A stretch of 64,000 nt of DNA from CAJBLF01 sp964504915 (GCA_964504915.1 CAZDFH010000008.1:1-64000); one strand, 5' to 3'. Shown: positions 53,201 through 63,821, numbered from the stretch's first letter. Numbers and translations: made by a program. Notes: a model not told the origin generated them from the sequence alone.

Positions 53201-54499
53201 GATTCTGGGTATGTCGTCACCTCTGGTATGGCATTCACCTTCACCTATCCTGATTATGGCAAATATTATGTTTCTTTTGATGTGACTGATAAGTTTGCTA
53301 ATTCTGCTAGCAAAAAATGGGCTCTTACTTTGTTGACGGGTAATACGACAGGTGAGGACTTCCATATTCTTTCGATTCCCAAAGTATCTATGAGTAGTAA
53401 GGGGATTGATTTCTTTGTTGGTAAAAACTTAGATAATAGTATTTTGTTCTATATAAAATATGATTTTTCAAGAGGTAACTGTTATGTAGATGCAGATCTT
53501 TCTGTAGATTCCAATAATGATGGTAATAAAGAATGAGATAAAGACTTCTCTTGTAACGAGCTCTATCTCCAGCAATATGCTCCTACATTTAATTCTGCTA
53601 ATGGAAGAATCTATTATACTAATGTAAATAATCAGGAGGTCTCCAAAGATTTTACTGTCAATTTCTTGGATTTCCAGACAGACTTATCTCCAGAGACATT
53701 GGCAATGTATCAACAGTTGACAACTCTTGTTGCTTCTATTCCCGATGTGGGGACAGGAGTCACTAAGGATTTCAAAACGTTGCTTATGCAGCTTAGAGAT
53801 TGATTAATCGATCCCAATGAGACTAAATCAAATTTGGTCGCAGTCAGGGAGTATCAGACCAAGAATGAAGTCGCCTTGGATGGGACCCAAAGGACTACGC
53901 TTGATAGTATTTACAAAAGATTGGCAGATAAAGCTGTAGTTGCAGCAGAGTGAGGCAATGCGTATGAAATAGCAAAAGCAGAGATACTCTCTATCCTTCC
54001 CACAAACCTTTCTGTCGATGTGGATGCATTGTTTCATACCTTCGAGACTGTAGTATCTGAAGATACCAATAATTCTCAGCAAGATAAAAGGAAGGAAGCA
54101 CTGCAGAGTGTCATTAATTTGATTTCCAAAAATCTTGCTGCTGCGGGAGCGACGGTGAAAACTGATCAAGTAGATCCTCTTGATATGGATGCTGTGATTA
54201 TGCCAAATATCTGCAAAATTATGAGCTTCTACAATTTAGTGAGTGAGTTGTGCCCAAATAATGATGTCAAAATTGTCGATACTGCTGCGATTACTTCCAC
54301 TGGATGAACTAAACGACGAAAAGTACTGCTTTGGATTATTGGTATCATAGCATGAGTGTTGATCCTTGTCGTATGAATATTCGCTGTGAGAGCAAAGATT
54401 AGACAAGCTAATGAAGATGAGGATGACGAAACTATGCCAGCACCACCAGCTCCTTTGCATGAAGAATCCACGGCACCTCCAACTACTCCATCATCATAA
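50213..54499 (+). CDS. Giant PKD-repeat surface protein with C-terminal membrane anchor
   Basis: 1428 residues. A signal peptide (WIIKLFLMVCSLFGLYLAFG) is followed by PKD/Ig-like domains: AKVSPQSGPAPLVVTFDARA, NWTITSTDGFKFSQDG, YTVKLTVEDQLGQ, LTYEWQFADEGKA, NYDWDFGDGDKRT (the PKD FGDG core, one Gly a TGA), TIQYDFDGDGTWDM and YYVSFDVTDKFANSA. A helical region (residues about 1130-1350) leads to a membrane helix (WIIGIIAGVLILVVGIFAV) and an acidic Pro-rich cytoplasmic tail. PKD proteins usually mediate adhesion or hold surface layers. Its size and anchor fit a host-attachment role, which is inference. Over twenty TGA glycines. Confidence 0.9.
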
Positions 54500-54514
54500 T
54501 ACTGTCTTGATATA

Positions 54515-55009
54515 TTAAGATTCAGCTGATAAGCTGATAGTGATTTCCTTTCTTTTTGGGACCAGTTTTTTGTATAGTATCCCTGCTTGGTCCAACATCC
54601 TCTTGGATGCCTTGATAGAATCTGTCTCTGCATATTTATCTGAAAGATAGAATATTTCTCTAATCCCCGATTGGATTATTAGTTTAGTACATTCATTACA
54701 TGGGAATAATGCGACGTAGATAGTGCAGTTCTTCAGGCTTTTTGTGCTGTTTAGGATCGCATTAAGTTCCCCATGGCAGACATATGCGTATTTAGTATCT
54801 AAGAAATTTCCTTCTCTTGCTCGAGGCAATTCTTCGTCTGAGCATCATATAGGGAATCCATTGTATCAAATACCTACGATTTTTTTGTCTGGGTCTACAA
54901 TGCATGCTCCTACTTGAGTACTGGGGTCTTTACTTCTCTGTGCTGAAAGCATAGCGACTCACATAAAGTATTCGTCCCAAGTCAAATTATCGGTTCTTTT
55001 CTCTGTCAT
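54515..55009 (-). CDS. dCMP deaminase (ComEB-like)
   Basis: 164 residues. TWDEYFMGVAMLSAQRSKDP, TQVGACIVDPDKKIVGIGYN, GFPIGCSDEELP, YVCHGELNAILNS (zinc His and catalytic Glu; HGE instead of the usual HAE), VALFPCNECTKLIIQSGI (zinc Cys pair). It deaminates dCMP to dUMP, feeding dTMP synthesis and so linking to tmk. Convergent with the PKD gene, stops 15 bp apart. Confidence 0.95.
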
Positions 55010-55048
55010 CCCGATGGTAAATATAAGCTAAAATGTATATTACTTTTT

Positions 55049-55549
55049 TTAGACAATAGCGTATTGGTAACTTTTTTCAAGCTCAGGTACCGTATCAAAT
55101 TTTGTGATATCGGAGGGGTCAATTCGCTGATATTCAGTATTCTCTCGATCCAAGTGAATTTCTGGTTCATGCTTTACTGTTACCATTACAGGATAATTGA
55201 TCCAGTTTACGTCAGTTTCTTTGTCGTGCATTATGTATATCTTCCCTTTATGAATATCTTCTATTTCTTCAGGTAAAATTTTTAACTCTTCCTCAATTTC
55301 CTCGCAAATTTTCTGATTGGCTGTTTTTTCTTCGTCGATATATCATCAGATGGAATCTCGCTTTTCTTTGTATGCCCCTACTTTATCGCTTCTTTTTAGC
55401 AATAAAATTTTATCATTATATGTTATCCAAATATTGAAAACAAAGTTTTCTTTGCTGCCATGATAATCGATTCTTCCATCAGTGAATGCTGGTAGCTTTT
55501 TTCTAAAATATGCGATGATTTCATCATAGGACATGGTGAGAAAATCCAT
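55049..55549 (-). CDS. Nudix hydrolase
   Basis: 166 residues. The Nudix box reads GYIDEEKTANQKICEEIEEEL, with the Gly start, Glu and the EExEE metal ligands conserved but Arg replaced by Cys, preceded by NDKILLLKRSDKVGAYKEKR. The N-terminal SYDEIIAYFRKKLPAFTDG part resembles IPP-isomerase-like Nudix proteins. Substrate unknown; the substituted box may lower activity. It starts 8 bp after the UPF0489-like gene on the same strand. Confidence 0.87.
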
Positions 55550-55557
55550 AGATATTT

Positions 55558-56262
55558 CTAATGAGATAAAATCTGTTTAATTATTTTTATAGCATTTGTT
55601 TGATCGATGAAATATGGTGATGTGGCAATCGTAACTAATTCTGCTTCTTTCATTAGTTTTCTGATTGTCTTTATATCATCTTCAGTGATCTCTTTATCTT
55701 GTCGGAAATCGATATCGACATCTAAAATATAGTTAACGGGTTCGCGAGTTAATGGGTTAACGAGTTCGCTTAGTGCGTAGTCCGTTCTAATCTGTATAAC
55801 ATCATTAACTATTCATGAGTTGATGGCTGCGGTGATGAAATTGCCGACATTGGTTTTTTCATTGACGAATGTTTCAATAGCATCGTTTTCTGAAAATATA
55901 TATTCATTCTCTTTGATGTCCGAGTGTTGATCGATATGAATGATGTTAACGGGTTCGCGAGTTAAAGAGTTAACGTGTTGTGCATGTCGGAACAATAGAG
56001 CGTGATTATGATTATCAACTATGTAGACGGGGGTATCGTGATATGTGGTCTGCAAAAAATTCTTTAGTCCGGTACACGAAACTAGTTTCCCGTTCACAGA
56101 TTCTTCAAAACATATCTCTGAACCTTGTTGGAGTTCGGTTACCGTTCATTGTATGAGGCTTGGGATGTACAGTTTACCTGCAGATCACAAAGCAATTCTT
56201 TCATTATAAGAAAATGCGTTGTTGCCAACCGGTTTGGTAGTATACATTCAAGAGCTATACAT
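55558..56262 (-). CDS. UPF0489-like protein with in-frame microrepeats
   Basis: 234 residues. VYIVDNHNHALLFRHAQ, IIHIDQHSDIKENEY and YILDVDIDFRQDKEITEDD match the order in UPF0489 (C5orf22-like) proteins, which have an arginase-like fold; the HIDQHSD and DVDIDFR motifs suggest metal binding. Two nearly identical inserts, VNSLTREPVN and VNPLTREPVN, are encoded by GTTAACGGGTTCGCGAGTTAA-type repeats (55944-55982, 55732-55773). ATG 56260-56262 and 56245-56247 are both possible; a TAG lies just upstream of the first. Overall assignment is moderately sure. Confidence 0.72.
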
Positions 56263-56280
56263 GATGAAATTCTACAGAAA

Positions 56281-57240
56281 TTAAGATATTTCTTGCTTCT
56301 TTCTAGGGATTGCCTTAAATTTTTCTAGCATTTTTTGGTAATTTTCTTCTGTGAGATATGGGCGTAGTTTGTCAAAATATTCCTCTGTGATATTTGCGGT
56401 TCCCTTATCTCCAAAGTCTCCCAATCAGTCTTGGATAAATGCGTCTTCATTTAGATGATCATCGAGAGATCCTGTATATATTTTGATGTCTGGATATTTA
56501 TCTAGTATCTTAGCTACTCATTCAGGTGCTGATATCACTGTGGCTAATATGATCTGTTCTTCTTTTATGCCTTCTTGTAATAATTGGGCTATGACATTTA
56601 TGAGTGATCATCAGGTAGCAAACATGGGGTCTGCTAAGAGTATTTTTGAATTTTTGGATAATATCTTGGCATCTACTGTTAGTGGTAGATATATCTCTTG
56701 TTGTGTTGGATTATTTTCCACTCTATTCATGCCGATATGCTCGTGTTTTTGGATCCCCGCATCTATACAGCTTGCCATAAAAGGTACAATTCCAGCTCTC
56801 CAGATATATAGTCCAATCAAATTTTCTGCCCTATCTTCTGCGCAAATGAGTTGTAATATTTTATCTGTGATGATCTTACTACTTTCGCGGAATTCATCAT
56901 CAGTTATCGTTATGTTTGTGATTGCTCTCTCTGGGAGTGGAAGCTCTTCATTGAGATAATCTGCTCTTAACGTATCAAATGCTTGCTGCACTTCTGCATC
57001 GGCTGGAAGTACGGATAATTGATTATTTTTGATGGCTTGCTGACATTTCTCCTTGACGATAGCTAGTGCTTCCGGTGATAGGACTTGAAAACGTGGTTTC
57101 TTCGTGTTTAATATAATAACCTCTTCTTGTTGCGCGTCTTCTGTTCCTTTTTTCATCTGTATGCCAGTTCAATCCGAGTTTTCTCATTTTACTTCTTGTG
57201 TCTCGGGTTCTTTTGGTATGAATGATGTTGGATCTTTCAT
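56281..57240 (-). CDS. upp: Uracil phosphoribosyltransferase with N-terminal extension
   Basis: 319 residues; ordinary bacterial UPRT is about 208. Residues 1-105 are an extra acidic/helical region. The UPRT core has GLYIWRAGIVPFMASCIDAG, TQQEIYLPL, LLADPMFATGGSLINVIAQL (PRPP loop, GG coded by TGA TGA), IILATVISAPEGV and EDAFIQDGLGDFGDKG. It makes UMP from uracil and PRPP, a salvage route. The extended form recalls the UPRTase family of eukaryotes and UPRT-like domains. ATG 57238-57240; it lies 18 bp before the UPF0489-like gene in the same direction. Confidence 0.9.
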
Positions 57241-57305
57241 TAGAAATTTTCCGTTATGGAGTAAAAGAAAGTGAATGTAATCATGTTACAAAAAAAATAG
57301 GATGG

Positions 57306-57476
57306 ATGGTCTTTTGCCTATTTTTTTGTTTCTTGCGTTTGCAATATACTGTGGCAAAAATTACATATTTGCCGTATAAAGTCAAGCTAATTTTCGGTAT
57401 ATTTCTTCTTGTAATTTTGGTGGGAAAATATATATTTTCTTTGTTACAAATATCCAGAGAGAACGATAGAGACTAG
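57306..57476 (+). CDS. Possible small two-helix membrane protein
   Basis: 56 residues: MVFCLFFCFLRLQYTVAKI, then LIFGIFLLVILVGKYIFSLL. Composition is membrane-like, but there is no clear Shine-Dalgarno sequence and the end overlaps the SAM riboswitch aptamer. It may instead be non-coding leader sequence between upp and metK. Confidence 0.3.
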   Translation: MVFCLFFCFLRLQYTVAKITYLPYKVKLIFGIFLLVILVGKYIFSLLQISRENDRD

Positions 57477-57550
57477 GCTCGCTATTAATCGTTCCAGCAA
57501 CCTTCCATTGAGAAACGGTGCTACTTCCTACCCGTAAGGGAAAGATATCC
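57449..57550 (+). promoter_or_regulatory. SAM-I-type riboswitch upstream of metK
   Basis: P1 pairs ATATC 57450-57454 with GATAT 57544-57548. P2 pairs AACGAT 57462-57467 with ATCGTT 57488-57493. The conserved core CCAGCAACC (57494-57502) and GGTGCTACTTCC (57518-57529) matches the SAM-I pattern, and P4 is CCC-GTAA-GGG (57531-57540) followed by AAAGAT. It should sense S-adenosylmethionine, the product of metK. Confidence 0.83.
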
Positions 57551-57581
57551 AAAAAAAGCGAATAATCTCCTTTTCTTGAAA

Positions 57582-57611
57582 TCTCTCTCTTCGTGAAAGA
57601 GCTTTTTTTAA
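57582..57611 (+). terminator. Expression-platform terminator of the SAM riboswitch
   Basis: CTCTT-CGTGA-AAGAG (57587-57601), C, T7. TCTCTCT in its 5' side (57582-57588) is complementary to AGAGAGA at 57456-57462 in the aptamer, giving a plausible antiterminator when SAM is absent. Confidence 0.75.
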
Positions 57612-57740
57612 ATGTACGAATTCACAAATTTACAAATTACCTAATTACCGAAACAATGTGAAAATTTGAGAATTTAGAAATTTTAAAATTGTTTTGGAAT
57701 AATTTGGAATAATTCGAACATTTGAACATTTGTGTTTATA
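57612..57740. repeat. AT-rich intergenic element E, copy 3
   Basis: ACAAATTACCTAATTACCGAAACAATG, TTTAAAATTGTTTTGGAATAATTTGGAATAATTCGAAC. Same words as at 18137-18262. It lies between the riboswitch and the metK start. Confidence 0.75.
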
Positions 57741-57776
57741 TCATCTTCTTGTTTTTAATCGTTTATCATCATATTC

Positions 57777-58904
57777 ATGAAACACTTTATTACTTGCGAA
57801 TCAGTCACTGAAGGACACCCAGATAAAATGTGTGATCAAATTTCTGATGCTATCTTGGATGCCTGCCTAGTGCAGGATCCTATGTCTAGAGTGGCTTGTG
57901 AATGCTTGATAACCACTGGGACGCTTATCATTAGTGGCGAAATTACTACACAAGCAAAAGTGGATTATGAAGCTGTGGCGAGAAAAACTATTTTGGATAT
58001 CGGCTACGATGCTGATGAAAAATATTTTGATGGGAAGAGTTGTTCTGTCATTAGTTTTATCCATACGCAGTCGCCAGATATTGCTCAGGGAGTAGATACG
58101 GGTGGCGCTGGAGATCAAGGTATTATGTATGGATATGCAAGCAATGAGACAGCTAATTACCTACCATTGCCGATCGATTTAGCTCATGAGCTTTCACGAC
58201 AATTATCGCAAAAAAGGAAAGATGGGACGCTCCCATTTCTTTATCCTGATGGCAAAACTCAGGTCACAGTAGAATATGATGGATTGAAGCCACTCAGAGT
58301 AGATGCAGTTGTTGTCTCTTCTCAGCATGCATTAGATGTGACGCAAGAACAAATCCATGCGTCCATTATGGAACATGTTGTGAGACCAGTACTCGGAACG
58401 ATGATAGATGATCAGACAAAATTTTATATCAATCCGACAGGCATGTTTAATGTCTGAGGTCCTGCAGGAGATACCGGATTGACGGGAAGAAAGATTATCG
58501 TCGACACCTATGGTGGCATCGGAAAACACGGTGGAGGAGCCTTTAGTGGGAAAGATCCTACCAAAGTCGATAGATCTGGCGCATATATTGCTAGGTATCT
58601 GGCCAAAAATATTGTCTGAGCTGGTATCGCGGATAGATGTGAAATACAGCTTGGCTATGCTATCGGCGTACCACAACCGGTGAGCGTCTTTGTAGAATGT
58701 TTTGGTACAGAAAAAGTTGATCTCCAAAAAATCGTAGACGCAGTAAAAAATAATTTTGATCTTAGTCCAAAATGAATTATTACTAAGTTAGATTTGAGAA
58801 AACCAATCTTCAATAAAACAGCTTCCTACGGTCATTTCTGAAGGGAAGGATTTAGCTGGGAAGTGCTGGATAGTATTGAAGTGTTTGGAAAGTTAAAAGG
58901 TTAA
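57777..58904 (+). CDS. metK: S-adenosylmethionine synthetase
   Basis: 375 residues. FITCESVTEGHPDKMCDQIS, SGEIT, VDTGGAGDQGIMYGYASNET (GAGDQG motif), GKTQVTVEYDGLKPLRVDAV, NPTGMFNVGGPAGDTGLTGR (TGA Gly at 58455-58457), IVDTYGGIGKHGGGAFSGKDPTKVDRS (GGGAFSGKD), YAIGVPQPVSV and ASYGHFGREGFSWE. It makes SAM from Met and ATP. Regulation by the SAM-I riboswitch 230 bp upstream closes a direct feedback loop. The stop codon lies in a GTTAACAAGTT microrepeat. Confidence 0.98.
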
Positions 58905-59020
58905 CAAGTTGAAAAGTTGGTTAACGAGTTTCCGGGTTAACGACCTGCCCGTCCGGCAGTCGGGGTTAATGGGTTATTCGATATAAAAAGATGCCTGCGA
59001 GTAATCGTGGGTATTTTTTA
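58888..59020 (+). terminator. Microrepeat block F and terminator after metK
   Basis: AAAGTTAAAAGGTTAACAAGTT, GTTAACGAGTTTCCGGGTTAACG and GTTAATGGGTTA words, with a CCTGCCCGTCCGGCAG segment between. Then ATGCCTGCGA-GTAA-TCGTGGGTAT (58991-59014), T6. The terminator overlaps the stop of the 59018 minus-strand gene. Confidence 0.8.
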
Positions 59021-60169
59021 TTTCATTTTTTTAATATTTTCTGCACTGATTTTTGCTCGTGATATGAGCTTCTGTGCTCTCTGTGCAAAATGGGCTTTGT
59101 CTTTTTCATTTTTACACATATTCTCAGCCCTGTAATATGCGCGTGTTCATCTTCTAATGCAAAGTAGAAAACGGTAAGCATTTATGACGTCTTCATTATA
59201 TGTTCCACCATGATCGGTGTATGATGTTGTGAATTCTTTCTCTTGATATCATGCATCCATGCTAGGTAGTACAAGATCCTCCATGGGATGACTTAATTCT
59301 GCATCCAAATCGAAGATCATTATTTCAAATTTTGGAGATTTTTTTATGAATATGTTCCCTAGGTTTATATCATGGTGTATGAGTGTCGGTTGCTCTCATT
59401 GTTTGAAGTCGTTATGTATGATATCGCATGCTTTTTTGATCAGCGTATCCATTTCATTTTGTGAAAACACTCATTTTCCTATCATACAATCCCTTATGCT
59501 GACGCCCATTATTTCTTCTTTGTATATAAGTTCCTTATCTTCTCCTGATAAGTCTGCCATGCCTTGTATATGGCCCAATCATGTTCATTTCACTTTGTGC
59601 ATTTTTGCAAGGTTCTCTCAAAGTTGTTTGTAATATGCTTTTCTTTCTCAAGGTTCTCGTGCTTCGATGTTTCTGTCTTCAGGATTTTGTTCGATGAAAG
59701 GCAATATGAGGTAGGGGATTTGTTCTCATTGGATATCCATGAAGCTCTTTTGAAGCACTTCTATTACATTAGCTCACTGCTCGATTCGTTTTTTCGACGC
59801 CCCTTCTTCTATTTCTGTTCTCTTCTTTTCTTTGTACGTTTTCAGTACGTATTTCTTTCTTTCTCAATTTCCGTGCTCTATGTCCAATACAAAAAGCAAT
59901 GCTTGTTCTCATTTTGGCATGACATGAAAACGAATAAGTTTCCCCAATCCAGGGATTTCTTTTCTTTTATGATTTTTTATTCGTTCATGCACGCTTTCTC
60001 TAAACTTGCGTTCATGTTCGTGATATGGGTTTATTTGTAATTCTTCATTCCATTCTTCATCTGTTTGCAGAATGCCGACCCCTTTCTTTTGTGTATTATT
60101 CAAAATAACATCTTTGATGCTTTCCTTAGAATTGTTTATACTTGCTTGTTTATTGCGTTTTTCCTTCAT
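59018..60169 (-). CDS. APH/choline-kinase-like phosphotransferase
   Basis: 383 residues. Lys-rich start (MKEKRNKQASINNSKESIKD), KLIRFHVMP at the N-lobe, a kinase N-lobe with KKRTEIEEGASK and a QGEQIPYLILPFIE strand, then the catalytic loop LIHHDINLGNIF (HxDxxxxN) and metal-binding IMIFDLDAELSHPMEDL. This is the aminoglycoside phosphotransferase/choline kinase fold; the substrate could be a sugar, choline-like compound or antibiotic. The C-lobe of the 60292 protein is a clear paralogue, and the promoter regions match. Confidence 0.88.
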
Positions 60170-60191
60170 CTATAGCCTCTTTGGATAAATC

Positions 60192-60219
60192 ATTATAAAC
60201 GACTTATGTAATTTTGCAT
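60192..60219 (-). promoter_or_regulatory. Promoter of the 59018-60169 gene
   Basis: On the minus strand ATGCAA, 16-nt spacer, TATAAT (perfect -10; plus-strand ATTATA 60192-60197). The 60200-60252 region is nearly identical to 62043-62095 upstream of the GNAT-APH gene. Confidence 0.78.
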
Positions 60220-60291
60220 TTTCTTGATGTGGAGATTGGGCAGTAATTGTGGATTATATAAGAACTGCCTGTGTAGCATGTGTGGGTTTTT

Positions 60292-62001
60292 TTAGGAAAC
60301 CGTAAATCCAACTATTTTTTTCGCTAGATCTATTCTTCTCTTGGCTTTTGCTATTGTTTTTTCTCATTTTATAATGTCTGTAGTCATTTCTTGTTTTCAT
60401 TTACTGTAGCTACGGACTCATGTATATATTGCGGCGAGAAACATTACCGCATGTATGACCTTCTCGTCTATCTGTCCTCAGTTTTTTTTGTATCAATCAA
60501 TAATAATATTATTTATTTTATTTTTTTCTTCTGTTGCTTCTCCACTATCGGAATACATGTTTCTTAGTAATAATATTCATAGGTCTTCCATCGGATGTCA
60601 CAATGTGGCATCTAGATCGGATATGAGTATCTTTGGTCCATTTACACTAGGTTGTATAAACATATTTGTAAAACTCATATCGTGGTGTATTAATGTTGTT
60701 TCTTTTCCTCATTTGAAACTATCATTTATAACTTTACAATTATCATCTATAGCTTTTTTGAGTATATCTTCTGTGAATAGATTATTCTCTACAAGGAAGT
60801 GTATAATATCTGTATCATCAACGTTCTTTTTAAATTCGAATCTTTTATTCGCTCCTATCAATTCTCAATCTCTGATTTCTTTTATCTTCCCAAATCATTG
60901 CCCTTTTACTCTATGCATTAGTGCCATATTTTCGCCCATCTGATGAAATACATCTTCTATCTCTGGTTCTTTTAGATCTTCACTGTTGATGGAGTTGTCT
61001 ATGAATGGTAATATGATATAAGGTTGGCTAACTCATCATATATTGCATGTGCTTTCTTTGATACTACTCCTTACATTTGCTCATTTTTCTGTTCGTCTTC
61101 TGCCCGCCTCTGCTTCGACAATGGCTTTATTAAGTTCGCCATCCTCAGTTATACACGTTTTGAATACATATGTTTTGTGTGCATTGTTTGTGTCTTCAAC
61201 TTCAAATTTTATTACTACCCCTATATCTCATCAATTAAAGGGTGCATAACGTTTAATCTTTCCTAGACCAAAAGCGTCTGTTCATTTTATGGATTGTCGA
61301 TAATTATTCATTTTCGTTCTAAACTTTTTTTCTGTATCATTATGGTAGGATTTTCCCTGTATGGTCTCGTTTCGTGGTTCTGATTTTTGTAATGTTGCGA
61401 ATAACTCCTTGTTTTGCTTGGTCGGAGCTAGGAATTCTATCCATTTCTCTCCATCTTTTTGCACCTCATCTATAGGAATGAATCATAGTTTATCTCTATG
61501 TACGTGCAGTGAACGTGTGTTATTCTCACTTATGCTACAACAGTCGAAATCGAATTCCTTCCCATATTTTTCTATCCGTGCTTGGTAGAGTACCTTAGGG
61601 ATGTTTTTGCCTCTATATTTTTCGTCTACGCATGCTTGATGGAGGTAGCATATTTTTATTTTTTGTATGGGCTTATGTAATGCTTTTACTGGTTCTTTAC
61701 TGCTGATCCGCTTGACGAAATCTTTACTTTGTTCCATGAGTTTTTGTGTGATTGCTGTATTAGTAATCCGAAATCATGCTATTTCCTTTCCTGCCCTTGC
61801 TACGATAATGTAATGTAATTTAATGGCTTGTTTAATGCTATTTATATCAAAAACATCATACAGAAATCATTCTTCTTTCTGCTTCTGCAGTGGGATATTC
61901 CCTCTTAAGTTTTTTTCTTGTAATGCAAAAATTTGTTCAGCTTCATCTAGTGAGGCAAACCCTGTCTCAAATCATAAGTCGGACTGATTTTTATATTCCA
62001 T
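60292..62001 (-). CDS. GNAT acetyltransferase fused to an APH-like kinase
   Basis: 569 residues. N-terminal GNAT domain (residues about 30-160): HYIIVARAGKEIAGFRITN, KICYLHQACVDEKYRGKNIP (acetyl-CoA loop), SENNTRSLHVHRDKLGF. C-terminal APH-like kinase (residues about 230-560): YVFKTCITEDGELN, KGANV, QPYIILPFIDNSI, LIHHDMSFTNMF (HxDxxxxN), ILISDLDATLGHPMEDL. The order matches the bifunctional AAC(6')-APH(2'') design, but the domains here are divergent and the substrate is unknown. Gene duplication with 59018-60169 is supported by protein and promoter similarity. Confidence 0.88.
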
Positions 62002-62034
62002 TATCACGTCAAGTCTGGATAAAGTGATACGTAT

Positions 62035-62062
62035 ATTATACCCCATTTATGTAATTTTGCAA
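62035..62062 (-). promoter_or_regulatory. Promoter of the GNAT-APH gene
   Basis: On the minus strand TTGCAA (62057-62062), 16-nt spacer, TATAAT (62035-62040), about 34 nt before the start codon. Same architecture and flanks as 60192-60219. Confidence 0.8.
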
Positions 62063-62094
62063 TTTTTTGATGTTGAGATTGGTGAGTAATTGCT

Positions 62095-62207
62095 TATACT
62101 AAAATTGAATTAATAACTAAAAACTAACAACGAACAGTGAAGGATTTCTTTGTATCAAAAAACTCCAACACTATCAACTTTCCACTTTTAACTTTTCACT
62201 ATTTTTT
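62095..62207. repeat. Microrepeat block A-like before folD
   Basis: AATTGAATTAATAACTAAAAACTAACAACGAACAGTG, then GGATTTCTTTGTATCAAAAAACTCC, then CACTATCAACTTTCCACTTTTAAC. The words AACGAACAGTG and CACTAT are shared with the blocks at 24.0 and 45.7 kb. The folD ATG lies at the right edge. Confidence 0.65.
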
Positions 62208-63149
62208 ATGATATTGTCAGGTAAAGAATTATCTATTAGTCTCCAGGCGGAGCTGAAGGTCAAGGCTAAGGCATTGTTCCCTGATCAGAAAGCATATGTT
62301 GCTATCCTTTTTCTGTGAGAAGATTTTTCGTCAGCGACCTATGTGAGACACAAAAAAATCTATGGAGATACTATTGGCTTGCCAGTTATCGTTTTTGGTC
62401 AAAATCATATGGCTGAATATGATAGAAATCAAGCAAATAATTTTGATGATGTCGGCATTTATGTGAATCAGAAATATGATAGTATCGGCAAAGTCATGGA
62501 ACTTATCAGATATCTCAATCATGATAAGGATTGTGTGGGTATCATCGTCCAGCTTCCTTTGCCTGAACAATTTAAGCAATATAAGACACAGATATTGGCA
62601 GCGATTTCACCTACCAAAGATATTGATGGATTGGGTGGTGTATTGTCTGGCTTGGTAGCTATTGATTTGATTGATTTTACTCCAGCTACGCCCAAGGCCG
62701 TACTCGCCCTCTTGGATCATTATCAGTTGGGAGATATGAATGGGAAAATGGTTTCTATTATCTGACAGAGCAATATTGTGGGTAAGCCCTTGATCCTCGA
62801 GTGTATCAAGAGGGGAGCTACCATTGCATCATTCAATCACAGCAATCCGTTGTCGGAGATTCAATCCGTAAGTAAACAGTCAGATTATATTATTTCCTGC
62901 ACGGGGAAAGTCCATCTGGTGACTGCAGAATTTGTCCGTGATGATAAGACGCAAATTATTGTCGATGTCGGTTATGGTCATATCGATGGCAAACCAGTCG
63001 GTGATGTAAAGATAGATGACATAGCTGATAAAGTGGCATCGTATACGCCGGTACCAGGAGGTATCTGACCACTTACTGTAGCTTGCCTTTTTGCCAACGT
63101 ATTTGTTTTGCAAGGCTATGCGGATGTGTTGAAACCGTATACATTGTAG
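62208..63149 (+). CDS. folD: Methylenetetrahydrofolate dehydrogenase / methenyltetrahydrofolate cyclohydrolase
   Basis: 313 residues. YVAILFLGEDFSSATYVRHKK (Tyr and catalytic Lys), IIVQLPLPEQF, SPTKDIDGLG, FTPATPKAVLALL, SIIGQSNIVGKPL (NADP site; TGA Gly at 62763-62765), IISCTGKVHL, IIVDVGYG and YTPVPGGIGPLTVACLFAN. It supplies 10-formyl-THF and reduced folates from methylene-THF in the cytoplasm. Its product feeds the methionine/SAM side of metK in principle, though no metE/metH is present in the window. Confidence 0.97.
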
Positions 63150-63188
63150 AATGTTGTAGAATGTTGTGGAATGTGGTTGAATGTTGTG
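63148..63188. repeat. Microrepeat block G after folD
   Basis: Tandem GAATGTTGTAGAATGTTGTGGAATGTGGTTGAATGTTGTGG, an approximately 10-11 nt period; the first copy overlaps the folD stop. Confidence 0.85.
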
Positions 63189-63249
63189 GAGAAAGTGATT
63201 TCTTGATAGAAAACAAATTGATAAAATAATTTATCTTTTATCCAAGCAT

Positions 63250-63801
63250 ATGGCAGTTCCTAAAAATAGTAAGAAGGTTTTTCAATGAGGAATATTTGCA
63301 GTTCATCAATGGGAACAAAAAATGTTTGATGGCTCTGTAGAGATTTTTGAAAAAATTACAAGACCGAGTACGGCTTTTGTCATCCCTGTGTATAAAAATA
63401 AAATCGTAATTTGCAGACAGAGACAACCTCATCGTCGCAAACGGTATTATCATTTCTTGTGAGGTCGTTTTGAGGAAAATGAGCGTCCTATCTCTGCGGC
63501 TAGGAGAGAGCTTCTGGAAGAGAGTGGATTTTTCGCAAAGCGTCTTTCTTTGTGGTGAAAATATACTATTGCGCATAAGATAGATTGGGATATCTATGTG
63601 TATACAGCTAGAGATTGCTCGATGGTTGCTAAACCACACTTGGATGCTGGAGAAAAACTCGAACTGGTTTATTTTAATTTCAAACAATTTATTTCTTTTG
63701 TCGTGAAATGAGGGATCCCTTTTCTTGCTTTTGAAAATCATATTCTGAGAATGGAAAGAGAGGGTAGACTTGGAGAATTTAAGCAAGCATTATTTGGATA
63801 A
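63250..63801 (+). CDS. Nudix hydrolase
   Basis: 183 residues. The core TAFVIPVYKNKIVICRQRQ precedes a complete Nudix box, GRFEENERPISAARRELLEESGF; the preceding Gly is a TGA. The layout resembles ADP-ribose pyrophosphatase-type Nudix enzymes, which clear nucleoside-diphosphate derivatives. Exact substrate unknown. Confidence 0.92.
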
Positions 63802-63821
63802 TTTTATTTGACAATTTTTTC

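Noticed and set aside
59346..60943. Plus-strand ORFs of 95-162 codons
   Set aside because: Antisense to the two kinase genes, with Phe/Ser-rich low-complexity translations.
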